From NCBI GenBank assembly GCA_944332555.1, contig CALVKF010000008.1, forward strand, positions 1 to 39,874: 39,874 bases of DNA, in the 5' to 3' direction. Of this stretch, positions 1 to 8,096 are shown piece after piece. The first letter of the stretch is position 1. Each line of letters begins with the position of its first letter. Source of the stretch: an uncultured Bacilli bacterium. Its GTDB lineage: Bacteria > Bacillota_I > Bacilli_A > RF39 > UBA660. The position numbers were made by a program, and so were the translations under genes. The notes beneath the pieces are model-generated. The model made no database searches. It was not told the origin of the DNA and saw only the letters and a list, made by a program, of their open reading frames with translations.

Positions 1-76
<76 letters not shown>

Positions 77-89
77 TGTAATTAATATT

Positions 90-110
90 AGCCAGTTAAT
101 GGCTTTTTTA
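90..110 (+). terminator. Short intrinsic terminator after tRNA-Phe
   Basis: AGCCA (90-94) pairs with TGGCT (100-104) across a GTTAA loop and is followed by a run of six T. The stem is only 5 bp, so termination may be partial and the following tRNA may be co-transcribed. Confidence 0.6.
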
Positions 111-119
111 ATATAATAA

Positions 120-193
120 GCCGTAATAGTATAATGGTATTACAAATCCATGGTAAGGATTAAATCAGTGTTCAATTCACTGTTACGGCACCA
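120..193 (+). tRNA. tRNA-Thr (anticodon GGT), atypical
   Basis: The acceptor GCCGTAA (120-126) pairs with TTACGGC (183-189), followed by A and an encoded CCA. The T arm is CAGTG/CACTG with loop TTCAATT. The anticodon stem AATCC/GGATT holds loop ATGGTAA, giving anticodon GGT (152-154), which reads Thr ACC/ACT. Two things are unusual: the D stem has only three pairs (GTA/TAC), and position 32 is A where a pyrimidine is normal. The gene looks functional but the identity should be treated with some care. Confidence 0.85.
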
Positions 194-202
194 GATTGCA
201 AA

Positions 203-240
203 TAAAAACTACTAGTTTATTTTTTACTAGCAGTTTTTTC
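203..240. terminator. Bidirectional terminator between tRNA-Thr and a convergent gene
   Basis: ACTACTAGT (208-216) pairs with ACTAGCAGT (226-234) over 9 bp with one G-T pair. T runs follow on both strands. It ends the tRNA transcript on the plus strand and the membrane-protein gene on the minus strand, overlapping that gene's last codons. Confidence 0.75.
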
Positions 241-516
241 ATTTAAGGATTTAATATAATCTTTTAATAAAGCACCATATTGCAATTGAGTAATACATCC
301 TAACACATAAGAAATAAAAGCTCCTGTAAATGCAATTATAGTAGTAACGTCAATATCATCTTTCATAATACTTAAAATAATACCCAAAACAAACAATATT
401 CCAGCGACAAACATCGGCATTAATGAAAATACATAAGCTCTTTTACCCAAACCAGTTTTATTGAAATTCTGAAAAGCTTTATGCACTTCTTCAACACTTA
501 ATTTATAAGGATTCAT
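217..516 (-). CDS. Small two-helix membrane protein of unknown function
   Basis: The protein has 99 residues. The start was set at ATG 516 because AAGGAGGGCAGT lies directly before it; the longer frame to 546 would translate this ribosome binding site. An N-terminal cytoplasmic stretch (MNPYKLSVEEVHKAF) is followed by two hydrophobic helices at about residues 33-52 and 60-80 and a short basic tail ending TASKK. I do not recognise a family. It stands alone between tRNA genes and the S1-domain gene, both separated by terminator or spacer sequence. Function is unknown; a small membrane-embedded accessory protein is all that can be inferred. Confidence 0.75.
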   Translation of the reverse strand: MNPYKLSVEEVHKAFQNFNKTGLGKRAYVFSLMPMFVAGILFVLGIILSIMKDDIDVTTIIAFTGAFISYVLGCITQLQYGALLKDYIKSLNEKTASKK

Positions 517-603
517 ACTGCCCTCCTTTATATAAAGATAACACAAAAAATAATGTTTAACAATTTAAAAAACAAGATATTTAAGCGTTTTACGTAAAAT
601 ATC

Positions 604-957
604 TTACTTTTTCTTATATTCCTCTATCTTTTCATCAATCCATATTGGTAACATTTCTTTTAATGGTAAAAATCCTTTTCTTGATTCTACTATTCTAGTG
701 CCATCTTCTTCAGTTTTGTAATAAATATCTTTAATAGATAGTTTCATTTGTTTATTTTTCTTATCTATATCTAATACTTGAGCATAGATAATTTCCCCAA
801 TATGAACAAAATCATGAATACTCTTGACAAAATCATTTGATACTTCAGATATATGACATAATCCTGAATAATTATTTTCACACTCTACAAAAAATCCATA
901 ATCAGCAATACCTGTTACCTTACATTTAATTATATCTCCACATTTAATTTTAGGCAT
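604..957 (-). CDS. S1 RNA-binding domain protein (YugI/GSP13-like)
   Basis: The protein has 117 residues. Residues 5-75 form one S1 (OB-fold) domain: GDIIKCKVTGIADYGFFVE, then GLCHISEVS and a GEIIYAQVLDID strand typical of S1 domains. The length and the layout of one N-terminal S1 domain with a charged tail match the YugI/general stress protein 13 family, which binds RNA and has been linked to the small ribosomal subunit in Bacilli. The start ATG has AGAAGGTGG upstream. It is monocistronic. Assignment to the single-S1-domain family is firm; the exact role here is inferred from that family. Confidence 0.88.
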   Translation of the reverse strand: MPKIKCGDIIKCKVTGIADYGFFVECENNYSGLCHISEVSNDFVKSIHDFVHIGEIIYAQVLDIDKKNKQMKLSIKDIYYKTEEDGTRIVESRKGFLPLKEMLPIWIDEKIEEYKKK

Positions 958-1042
958 ATCGCCACCTTCTTACAATTAAAGTATACCAAATAATTATTTA
1001 CTTAACAAGTTTTTCGTTTTATAATATTATTTGGTGAAGAAT

Positions 1043-1267
1043 ATGGAAGAAAAAATAATTGAAGTAATAGATGGGATAAGACCATACCTTATTTTAGAAG
1101 GTGGGGATATAGAATTTGTCAAATACGAAAATAATTTTGTTTATGTTAAAGTATCTGGACATTGCAATACTTGTGATATGTTAGGTACAGAAATAAATGA
1201 AGGGATTTATAATTTATTAAAAGAAGAAATACCTGATCTTGAAGGTGTTATCAACATTAGTATATAA
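1043..1267 (+). CDS. NifU-like iron-sulfur scaffold domain protein (YutI/Nfu type)
   Basis: The protein has 74 residues and is a stand-alone NifU C-terminal domain. It opens with MEEKIIEVIDGIRPYLILEG, contains GGDIEFV, and has the cluster-binding CxxC in GHCNTCDML. Such domains bind a [4Fe-4S] cluster at a dimer interface and pass it to apoproteins. The start was placed at ATG 1043 because GGTGA lies 5 bp upstream; in-frame TTG 1031 and GTG 1034 are less likely. The 3' end overlaps the convergent YutH-like gene by 11 bp. In Bacillus, yutI also lies near yutH. Confidence 0.9.
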   Translation: MEEKIIEVIDGIRPYLILEGGDIEFVKYENNFVYVKVSGHCNTCDMLGTEINEGIYNLLKEEIPDLEGVINISI

Positions 1268-2180
1268 GCCAGTTTATCTTATCTATTGGAGCATATTTAG
1301 ATATTTCTAAATATGCTTCTTTTAAAAATAATTCAAATTCTTCTGTTTTAGCAATGATTGGCACTAATTTTTCTTCTGATTCATCATTGTTCATAATTGC
1401 ATCATATAAATCAAAATAATAAGAAGGATACATTAATCTGGCAAATAACATACTATACTCATAATGGGTTAATTTTTTTATTTGTAAGAAACATTTTAAT
1501 TCTTCTAGTACATCTTCATCGTTTTGGGGCGAGAAAAACATGGCTTTTAAGTATTCAGCAATATCTCTAACTTCTAAATCAAAAATAAATGATAAGGGAT
1601 TTAAAAAGTTTATTTTGAAATTTGGATAAAATATTCGCCGATGTGATAAAGTAACTTTAGAGTTAAAAGAATTATATTTTAAAGTAGTGTTATTCACATA
1701 ACTAATAGCATTTTCCGCTAGGCCTAAATAGTAACTAAAAGATTCTTGAATTACTTTTTTATCTAAACCTAATTCTCTTACTTGATATTCAAAATAATCC
1801 ATTTTTTCACTCCATAAAGCACTCCAGTTATTGCGATATAATTTACTAGATTGATTATTTAAAGTAAGTTTATTAATCATATTAACAATATCAAAAATAT
1901 CATATTCTTCATTATAATTACTAACAGACATTAATATATAATTATAATTATTTACTTTAGTTAATACTTCACCATTTATATTTACAATTATATTATGGGC
2001 ATCTATTCCCTTTTCTTTCATATTAATACAACATTTTAATATATCATCAAGTTCATCTAAATTACGATTAAAAAAGACAAAAAAGAAATCTTGATTTTGA
2101 TACTTAAAAAAGTATTTGCCATCATTTTCTTCTAAATTATCAATATCAATATTATAATAATATTTAATCGTTTCCTTCAT
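1257..2180 (-). CDS. CotS/YutH-like kinase-fold protein, probably spore-coat associated
   Basis: The protein has 307 residues and no signal peptide. The segment LSHRRIFYPNFKINFLNPLS followed by FIFDLEVRDIAEYLKAMFF has the layout of the catalytic and metal-binding loops of aminoglycoside-phosphotransferase-like CotS/YutH proteins, with a conserved RDIAEY helix. The usual HxD catalytic signature is replaced by HRR, so it may be a pseudokinase. YutH of Bacillus is an endospore coat-associated protein. Placement beside a NifU-like gene and upstream of YutD and YunB homologues supports the call. The family assignment is moderate; the sporulation role is inferred. Confidence 0.55.
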   Translation of the reverse strand: MKETIKYYYNIDIDNLEENDGKYFFKYQNQDFFFVFFNRNLDELDDILKCCINMKEKGIDAHNIIVNINGEVLTKVNNYNYILMSVSNYNEEYDIFDIVNMINKLTLNNQSSKLYRNNWSALWSEKMDYFEYQVRELGLDKKVIQESFSYYLGLAENAISYVNNTTLKYNSFNSKVTLSHRRIFYPNFKINFLNPLSFIFDLEVRDIAEYLKAMFFSPQNDEDVLEELKCFLQIKKLTHYEYSMLFARLMYPSYYFDLYDAIMNNDESEEKLVPIIAKTEEFELFLKEAYLEISKYAPIDKINWLIY

Positions 2181-2213
2181 ACTACATTATATAAAAAAAA
2201 TAGGTTTTAATAC

Positions 2214-3080
2214 CTATTTATTGAATTTTGCTACTAATGCATCAAACATATTTTCACAAGCTTTTAAGAAAGCTTCTTTATCTGCCGTAAAATCTACAGG
2301 AACTTCTGGTTGAGGATTTTCTTCAGCTGGAGCACTTGGTGGCATAGGTGGTTCAACTAAAGATGCTGGAGCTACAGGTTCTGGCATAACAGGAGCTGCC
2401 GCTTGAGCATTTTGAGGTGGCTCAGGCATAACTGGTGTTACGTTTGGCATTGGTGTAGGTTCTTCTGGAGCTACTGTAGGTTCCACAGCTGGAGTAACTG
2501 GTGTTGTTTGTTCCACTGTTGGAGCGCTTGGCATTTGACCTGCCATATTAGGCATTACCGGTTCACTAGCTACTGCATCCACATTTGGTGGAGTAACTGG
2601 ACTAGGACTAGCTGGAGTAACTTCTGGAGTTACTGGTGATGCTGGCATAGCTGGTGCAACAGGAGCTACATCTGGTGTTGGAGATACCCCACTAGGAGCA
2701 CTAGCATTTTCAACTGGAGCATTACTTACTCCATTTGGATTATAATTGTTTTTTAGAGCTTCAAAAGAAGCAACTGGTAACGTAAGTTGCGAAAAGAACA
2801 CATCATCTGCACTTAAAGCAGGTTCAACACTAATATAATTTACTTGATTTCCCGCAATAATCATTCTCAAATATTCTTTAACGGCATTCCATTCATTTTG
2901 ATCAGTTATTTTAACTAATTTGTTATTTTCTAATTTAGATACTAAAATAATAGGAAGACCCATAGTTCCATTCATTTCATTATCTAGCACAACATAACTA
3001 GCATTTGCTCCATTAAATGCCGTAACTAAAGGTTTTTCTAAACTAGAACCTGATACTAAACTTAATTTTATTTTTTCCAC
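2214..3080 (-). CDS. Hypothetical protein with a long Pro/Ala/Val-rich segment
   Basis: The protein has 288 residues from the preferred GTG start at 3080, which has AAGGGA nine bases upstream; an ATG at 3098 lacks a binding site. Residues 1-115 form a compact domain (MEKIKLSLVSGSSLEKPLVT) with a moderately hydrophobic core. Residues about 120-265 are a low-complexity linker built from P, A, V, T and E, with repeated VTP, APVMPEP and PAMP-type units. The last 30 residues (ADKEAFLKACENMFDALVAK) look like an amphipathic helix. No signal peptide or membrane helix is visible. The linker resembles those tethering binding modules. I recognise no family. Confidence 0.7.
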   Translation of the reverse strand: MEKIKLSLVSGSSLEKPLVTAFNGANASYVVLDNEMNGTMGLPIILVSKLENNKLVKITDQNEWNAVKEYLRMIIAGNQVNYISVEPALSADDVFFSQLTLPVASFEALKNNYNPNGVSNAPVENASAPSGVSPTPDVAPVAPAMPASPVTPEVTPASPSPVTPPNVDAVASEPVMPNMAGQMPSAPTVEQTTPVTPAVEPTVAPEEPTPMPNVTPVMPEPPQNAQAAAPVMPEPVAPASLVEPPMPPSAPAEENPQPEVPVDFTADKEAFLKACENMFDALVAKFNK

Positions 3081-3126
3081 TTTAATCAATCCCTTCATTT
3101 ATCATAAATTAATTATAACCTAATTA

Positions 3127-3414
3127 TTATTTTTTTTCAACTACTCTTTTAATAATAAAATACCTACAATCATAAGCACAATTATTTTTTATATAATCAT
3201 CTATTTTACTATAATCATTAATTGGCTTAAAATTTTTATTACTTTTTTCATTAAAACCTTTTAATCTTACTTTACCATATGCATAATCCCCTAAAATATA
3301 ATCAAAATTATCAAAATAATCAGTAATTTTACCCGTTAAATCTTCTACATTTAGAGCATCACGATAATTTTTAATTACTTCATATTCTAAATCATCAATT
3401 ATAACATTTTTCAT
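3127..3414 (-). CDS. yutD: YutD family protein
   Basis: The protein has 95 residues. IIDDLEYEVIKNYRDALN, then DYILGDYAYGKVRLKGF, and the C-terminal NCAYDCRYFIIKR match the YutD (DUF1027) family of Bacilli end to end, including the paired cysteines in the last third. The biochemical function of the family is unknown. The start has AAGGAGGGTTT directly upstream. It sits nine bases after the stop of the next upstream gene in the minus-strand series leading from YunB, as in the yutD-yunB neighbourhood of Bacillus. Confidence 0.85.
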   Translation of the reverse strand: MKNVIIDDLEYEVIKNYRDALNVEDLTGKITDYFDNFDYILGDYAYGKVRLKGFNEKSNKNFKPINDYSKIDDYIKNNCAYDCRYFIIKRVVEKK

Positions 3415-3423
3415 AAACCCTCC

Positions 3424-4248
3424 TTAAATTACAATAAATGTAATTATACCAACAACCATAATAACAGTACAAATAATACTCATTACTAGTAATATATCAA
3501 CATAACCATTACCACTAGTTACTTTGTTTTGTTCCCTTTCTATTGCTTCAATAGCTTTATCAAGTAAATATTCTTTGTTTATAGCATTTTCTCTAATTTT
3601 AAAGTAATCATATACTTGATGATTAACTCTATCTACTTCTGAAGCATCCATATTATTAATTTGATCCATACTATAATTTAATAACTCATAAGCCTTAACA
3701 TTTAATAAATGTTTTTCCCGAGGCACTACAACTTTAACATTTTCTTTCATTTGTTTTTTAAAATAATTATCTATTTCTAAAACATCATCAGCCATTAAGA
3801 AATTATAAGATACTTGCAATGGATTTTTAGAATATGGTGTATATAATAAACTATAAAAATCCTGTACTTCTTTTTCTTTTAAATTATAATTTAATTTTTT
3901 AGCTATAAGCATATCAATTAACTCTTTTTGAACTGTTATAAAATATGGATTTTTTATTTTAATCATTTTATTTTCATTTTCTTTTTCTATATCATAATAT
4001 ACTTGCAAATCTGAAAAAAACATATCTAAATCATTTTTAGAATAACCATATTTAGCTAAATTATTCTTAAGCAAATCTTCATCATTTATAACCATTGGAT
4101 TAACAATATCAAGTTCACTATACATAATAATGAGCAATCTAATTACAACAACTAAAAAAGAATTATATAAAACACCTTTTGGTTGTTCAACACTTTTTAA
4201 GTAATCCTTAATTGCTTTAGAAAATGCTTCATTAATAAACACTTGCAT
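3424..4248 (-). CDS. Tail-anchored hypothetical protein
   Basis: The protein has 274 residues from ATG 4248, chosen because AGGGTGA lies five bases upstream; the frame stays open to 4269 without a binding site. The body is largely helical and charged, with a mildly hydrophobic stretch LYNSFLVVVIRLLIIMYS near residues 32-49. The C-terminus is a single strong membrane helix (DILLVMSIICTVIMVVGIIT), making it a likely tail-anchored protein with a cytoplasmic body. It lies between YutD and YunB in a tight minus-strand series, so co-transcription is likely. No family recognised. Confidence 0.75.
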   Translation of the reverse strand: MQVFINEAFSKAIKDYLKSVEQPKGVLYNSFLVVVIRLLIIMYSELDIVNPMVINDEDLLKNNLAKYGYSKNDLDMFFSDLQVYYDIEKENENKMIKIKNPYFITVQKELIDMLIAKKLNYNLKEKEVQDFYSLLYTPYSKNPLQVSYNFLMADDVLEIDNYFKKQMKENVKVVVPREKHLLNVKAYELLNYSMDQINNMDASEVDRVNHQVYDYFKIRENAINKEYLLDKAIEAIEREQNKVTSGNGYVDILLVMSIICTVIMVVGIITFIVI

Positions 4249-4282
4249 TAGTATCACCCTATCATACATTATATCACAACTT

Positions 4283-5008
4283 TTATTCCAAGGGAATAGA
4301 AATTTCGCGACTTTCTAGTATAGATCCCCCATAAATATTTGGAACAGTACCATTTATAACTTGAGATGCTATTAGACAATCATATTCTATAGATAACTCA
4401 TTATCAGTAACTGGACTAATTAACTCCTGACTTAATTTAATCGTTACATATAATTCTACTAAAGCATTATTAATACCATACTCCGTTATTTTGCTTTTAA
4501 TATTAGTAAGTATTGAACCAACAAAATTAACTTTCATATATATTTTGGGACCTAAATTACTCATTAGGGCATAATCACTAGCAATAAACATCGGTAGCTC
4601 TAATAAAAGTCCATGTTCACTAGTTTTAATATTATTATCACTTATATCACTAAACTTACCCTTTTCTAAATCACTTACCAATGTTTCTAATTTAGTTGAA
4701 ACCGTATCTAAAACAAGATAAGCTTTTTCTAAATTATAATCAACATATAATATTTCCCCTTTATCATTTTTATTAATAATTAAAATATCTTCTAAAATGT
4801 CTTCATCAAGTATCTCATAACCGATGTTCATACTTAAAAATGATTCCATAAATTTATTGATTTTAGCTTCTGCTACATCAACTATTTTGGGACTAACCGA
4901 AGTATTATACCAAATAAAAAAGAATGTGGTAAACAAAGTAATCAAAATAATAACCAATATAATTAAACTTGATAATCTATAATTTCTCCGCATTCTTATT
5001 CTATTCAT
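4283..5008 (-). CDS. yunB: Sporulation protein YunB family
   Basis: The protein has 241 residues. A basic N-terminus (MNRIRMRRNYR) leads into one membrane helix at about 13-33, then an extracytoplasmic domain. Family signatures seen are NLGPKIYMKVNFVGSILTNI, ITEYGINNALVELYVTIKL and the C-terminal SQVINGTVPNIYGG, matching YunB, a sigma-E-dependent membrane protein needed for normal spore formation in Bacillus. Its presence argues that the lineage descends from, or still is, a spore former. It is followed by a tail-anchored protein gene and yutD on the same strand. Confidence 0.85.
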   Translation of the reverse strand: MNRIRMRRNYRLSSLIILVIILITLFTTFFFIWYNTSVSPKIVDVAEAKINKFMESFLSMNIGYEILDEDILEDILIINKNDKGEILYVDYNLEKAYLVLDTVSTKLETLVSDLEKGKFSDISDNNIKTSEHGLLLELPMFIASDYALMSNLGPKIYMKVNFVGSILTNIKSKITEYGINNALVELYVTIKLSQELISPVTDNELSIEYDCLIASQVINGTVPNIYGGSILESREISIPLE

Positions 5009-5023
5009 AGTAAATATTATGTT

Positions 5024-5920
5024 TTATTCCATAATTAATGAACGAACAAATAAAAATATACCTACTAAAAAACAAATTATAACTAAAACAATTAATATCT
5101 TAATAACAATATTTAACCCTTTATCGGTATCATCTTCATCATCAGCAAAATCATGTTTTTTAAATAAACTAGTTGTATAAAAAGAACTATCCATTGTTTC
5201 ATCTTTCACTTTTTCAACTATTGTATTTTCCTTTTTTTCTTTCTCATCATCTTTTTTTGTCTCTTCTAATTTATCTTGTTCTTCAACTTTTTTAATTTCT
5301 TCAGTCATACTTTCATAAACTTCAGTATCATCACTACCCTTTAATTCATCAAGAATACCAAAAGCATCATTTTCTTCTTCTGAAGTCATTTCTTCTTTGG
5401 CCTCTTCATGAGCATTTTGTCCTAATTTTTCAGATATTTCACTTATCTTTTTTTCATTAATACTAATTGTATTGATAAGTTCCATTAAATCTTCTTCCGC
5501 TTTACTTGGCTCTTCTTCTTCCTGATTCTCTTCAATATGTAAATTATTTAAAATATCAAATTGAGTATTTCTAAGTTTTTTAGCTCTAGCTTCTTCATAA
5601 GTTTCGGGAAGTTCATCTTTAGCTTTCTCTAAAACAACATTTAAATCATATTCCTTGGTAGGTTCTGTATCTACTTCTTCTTCCTCTTCTGGAATATCTA
5701 TCCTAATACTCTTTCTTTTCGGAGCATTATTATATTTAGTATCTAAAATCTTTTTAATCTTTTCTATATCAATCTCCGGATCTTGATTACCAATTACTGT
5801 TGCATTGCTACGCACACTAAAATTATCTAGACTTGCATCGTTTATTTCTTTATATAGTTCTTCATTTTTAGCAACTCTAGAAAAACTTTTATTATCATAT
5901 TTATTCATTCTCGTATCCAT
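5024..5920 (-). CDS. Highly acidic tail-anchored hypothetical protein
   Basis: The protein has 298 residues. Residues 1-265 are strongly charged and probably disordered, with Glu/Asp/Lys runs (IPEEEEEVDTEP, KKVEEQDKLEETKKDDEKEK) and a possible coiled coil near 135-165. A single membrane helix (LNIVIKILIVLVIICFLVGI) near the C-terminus would anchor it with the acidic part in the cytoplasm. The start has GAGGTTGT upstream. It is 15 bp upstream of the YunB gene on the same strand and likely leads that operon. No family is recognised. Confidence 0.7.
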   Translation of the reverse strand: MDTRMNKYDNKSFSRVAKNEELYKEINDASLDNFSVRSNATVIGNQDPEIDIEKIKKILDTKYNNAPKRKSIRIDIPEEEEEVDTEPTKEYDLNVVLEKAKDELPETYEEARAKKLRNTQFDILNNLHIEENQEEEEPSKAEEDLMELINTISINEKKISEISEKLGQNAHEEAKEEMTSEEENDAFGILDELKGSDDTEVYESMTEEIKKVEEQDKLEETKKDDEKEKKENTIVEKVKDETMDSSFYTTSLFKKHDFADDEDDTDKGLNIVIKILIVLVIICFLVGIFLFVRSLIME

Positions 5921-5976
5921 AATACAACCTCTATTAAAATAATAACATAAATATTCGATTTTTTAAACAATAAAGA

Positions 5977-6005
5977 TTGATTTTAGACTAGTTTTTGACT
6001 ATAAT
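5977..6005 (+). promoter_or_regulatory. Putative sigma-A promoter of the ferredoxin gene
   Basis: TTGATT (5977-5982), a 17-bp spacer and a perfect TATAAT (6000-6005). The predicted start is near 6012, right at the AAGGAGG ribosome binding site (6011-6017), so the leader would be only about 12 nt. Confidence 0.55.
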
Positions 6006-6023
6006 TATACAAGGAGGATTAAA

Positions 6024-6221
6024 ATGAAAAAATTAGAAGTTAATGGATGCATCGGTTGTGGTATGTGCATTGGTGCTGATCCCGAACATTTTGAATTTGA
6101 TAGCGACGGCTTATCAACTGTTAAATCTGAAGAAAATCTAGATAGTGAAGCATTACAAGGAGCTATTGCTGGTTGTCCTGTTAATGCTATAAGTATTACT
6201 GAAGATACTGAAGAAAATTAA
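6024..6221 (+). CDS. Single-cluster [4Fe-4S] ferredoxin
   Basis: The protein has 65 residues. Cysteines at CIGCGMC (residues 9, 12 and 15) and the distal CPVNAI cysteine near residue 51 form the ligand set of a single [4Fe-4S] ferredoxin, as in Bacillus Fer. The protein is acidic, as expected for a soluble electron carrier. AAGGAGG precedes the ATG by six bases. The gene is monocistronic between its own promoter and a bidirectional terminator shared with rluB. The electron partner is not visible in the window. Confidence 0.93.
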   Translation: MKKLEVNGCIGCGMCIGADPEHFEFDSDGLSTVKSEENLDSEALQGAIAGCPVNAISITEDTEEN

Positions 6222-6247
6222 AAAAAGCTCAAAAGCTTTTTATTTTT
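6222..6247. terminator. Bidirectional terminator, ferredoxin / rluB
   Basis: AAAAAGCT (6222-6229) pairs with AGCTTTTT (6234-6241) around a CAAA loop, with A and T runs serving both strands. It overlaps the last codons of rluB. Confidence 0.75.
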
Positions 6248-6959
6248 TGGCCAAATTATATAATTTTTTTATTTCTTTTATTGTTAAAGTACGGTATTCT
6301 CCACTTTTTAAATCTTTAATATCTAAAAATCCATAACCAATTCTACTTAATTTTAACACATTCATATTTAATTCCTTAAATAATTTTTTGATTATATGAT
6401 TTCTTCCTTCAACAATGGTTATTTCTACAATCATTGTATTTTTTTCTTTATTGATGTTTTTTACTTTAAATTTTTTAACATCAACTTCTCTTCCATCAAC
6501 TTTGATTCCACTTTTTATTTTATGTATTTCCTCTTTAGTTAATATTTTATTTAATTTAGCAATATAAGTTTTTTCTATTTCAAATTTAGGATGCATTAAA
6601 GTATTAGCAAAATCGCCATCATTAGTAAGTATTATTAAACCTGTTGTATCATAATCAAGCCTACCTACCGGATAAATTCTAGCATCGGTATTAATTAAAT
6701 CAACAACAGTAATTCTACCAGCATCATCACTAACAGCACTAATTACACTTCTAGGTTTATTTAAAATATAATATTCATGCTTCACATCTTTATTAATAAT
6801 TACTCCATCAATACTTATTACATCGTTATAATTAACTTTAGTTCCAAGCTCTGTTATGACTTTACCATTAACTAATACTCTTTTGTGCTTAATTAACTCT
6901 TCAGCTTTTCTTCTTGAAGTATAGCCATACTCTGCAATAATCTTTTGTAAACGCTCCAT
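6240..6959 (-). CDS. rluB: 23S rRNA pseudouridine synthase, RluB/RsuA family
   Basis: The protein has 239 residues. An S4 RNA-binding domain (residues 1-58, ERLQKIIAEYGYTSRRKAEE) precedes the synthase domain. The catalytic loop is GRLDYDTTGL with the catalytic Asp at residue 102, and LNKPR near 67-71 and EGRNHIIKKL are also family motifs. RluB-type enzymes convert a uridine in domain V of 23S rRNA to pseudouridine. The gene follows spmB on the same strand with a 31-bp gap, matching the Bacillus order dacB-spmA-spmB-rluB. Confidence 0.93.
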   Translation of the reverse strand: MERLQKIIAEYGYTSRRKAEELIKHKRVLVNGKVITELGTKVNYNDVISIDGVIINKDVKHEYYILNKPRSVISAVSDDAGRITVVDLINTDARIYPVGRLDYDTTGLIILTNDGDFANTLMHPKFEIEKTYIAKLNKILTKEEIHKIKSGIKVDGREVDVKKFKVKNINKEKNTMIVEITIVEGRNHIIKKLFKELNMNVLKLSRIGYGFLDIKDLKSGEYRTLTIKEIKKLYNLAKK

Positions 6960-6990
6960 GTAACCACCTACTTAAAGTATATCACATTTC

Positions 6991-7509
6991 TTAGAAAAAC
7001 AACATAGTAATTATAAATGCAACACTAATTCCGACGAGATCTGCAAATAAGCCAACACCTAAAGAGTAACGAATTTTCTTAACTCCAATCGAACTAAAAT
7101 AAAGAGCAAGAACATAAATTGTGGTATCAGTACAACCTTGTAAGACACTAGCAAGCCTTCCCACATAAGAATCTGGCCCATATTTAATAAAAATATCATT
7201 CATTATAGCAAGAGTTGCTGTACCAGATATAGGACGAAGGAGAGCCATTGGCATAATTTCTAAAGGAATATTTATCAAATTTAAAATGGGTGTAAACACT
7301 CCTAAAACAGCATTAACAAAATTACTATCTAAAAAAATATTGATAGCAAAAACCATAGCTATAATGGAAGGAAAAATATTAAATGAAATCATCAGTCCTT
7401 CTTTAGCACCTTCTAAAAAAGTATCATAAATATTAACTTTTTTGATAAAGCCATAAAATATTACAAAAACAATAAATGCCGGAATGACTATTTTAGAAAA
7501 CATATTCAT
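6991..7509 (-). CDS. spmB: Spore maturation protein B
   Basis: The protein has 172 residues with about five membrane helices. PISGTATLAIMNDIF and the QGCTDTTIYVLALYFSSIG stretch are SpmB/nucleoside-gate-family signatures. With SpmA it is required for core dehydration and heat resistance of spores in Bacillus and Clostridium. The ATG overlaps the stop of spmA as ATGA (7506-7509) and AGGAGGAATAA lies just upstream inside spmA, so the two are translationally coupled. The ATGA overlap also shows that TGA is a stop here. Confidence 0.92.
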   Translation of the reverse strand: MNMFSKIVIPAFIVFVIFYGFIKKVNIYDTFLEGAKEGLMISFNIFPSIIAMVFAINIFLDSNFVNAVLGVFTPILNLINIPLEIMPMALLRPISGTATLAIMNDIFIKYGPDSYVGRLASVLQGCTDTTIYVLALYFSSIGVKKIRYSLGVGLFADLVGISVAFIITMLFF

Positions 7510-8096
7510 TTATTATTCCTCCTTCTTATAAAATAATCGAGTAACAATCCCCCGATAGATGAACAAAATGTGGCAATAACTCCCGGTAAAATTATTTCTG
7601 AAGGATTATTAGAGCCTGTTGCAATACGCAGTGCTAACACTGTTGTTGGAACAATTGTTACTCCAGCAGTATTTAAAACTAAAAAGGTAATCATGGCAAC
7701 ACTAGCAGTATCTTTTTTATCATTGATCTTTTGTAATTCACTCATAGCTTTTAGTCCAAATGGTGTGGCCGCAGAACCTAACCCCATCATATTAGCGGCG
7801 ATATTCGAGGCAATAAAACCAAGTGCGGGATTATCTTTAGGAACACTAGGAAAAAGCCTCGATAAAATTGGTTCCATTAATTTGGCAAATTTACGAAGTA
7901 AGCCTGAAACTTCCGCAATTTTCATAATTCCGGTCCACAAAACAATAATAGGTAAAATTGATAACATCAAATCTAGGGCTTTAGTTCCATTAGTTAAAAT
8001 ACTATCATTTATTGTATCTAAATTACCCGTAAGAGCTGAAAACCCAATGCCAATAAGTATTAAAAATAGCCAAATATAACTTACCATCCTAGCCAC
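7506..8096 (-). CDS. spmA: Spore maturation protein A
   Basis: The protein has 196 residues and several membrane helices. It contains the Gate-domain core SILPIIVLWTGIMKIAEVSG and the family signature ASNIAANMMGLGSAATPFGL. Partner of SpmB in spore core dehydration. The start ATG has AAGGTGG upstream and lies inside the end of dacB (16-bp overlap), while its stop overlaps spmB, so dacB-spmA-spmB form a tightly coupled operon, probably extending into rluB. Confidence 0.93.
   Translation of the reverse strand: MARMVSYIWLFLILIGIGFSALTGNLDTINDSILTNGTKALDLMLSILPIIVLWTGIMKIAEVSGLLRKFAKLMEPILSRLFPSVPKDNPALGFIASNIAANMMGLGSAATPFGLKAMSELQKINDKKDTASVAMITFLVLNTAGVTIVPTTVLALRIATGSNNPSEIILPGVIATFCSSIGGLLLDYFIRRRNNK

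Noticed and set aside
2403..2639. 78-codon plus-strand frame very rich in Trp and Cys
   Set aside because: It is the antisense of the Pro/Ala/Val-rich coding segment (GGN, CCA codons read backwards) and has no ribosome binding site.
7570..8079. 169-codon plus-strand frame opposite spmA
   Set aside because: spmA is a clear family member with a good start and coupled overlaps; the antisense frame resembles no protein.
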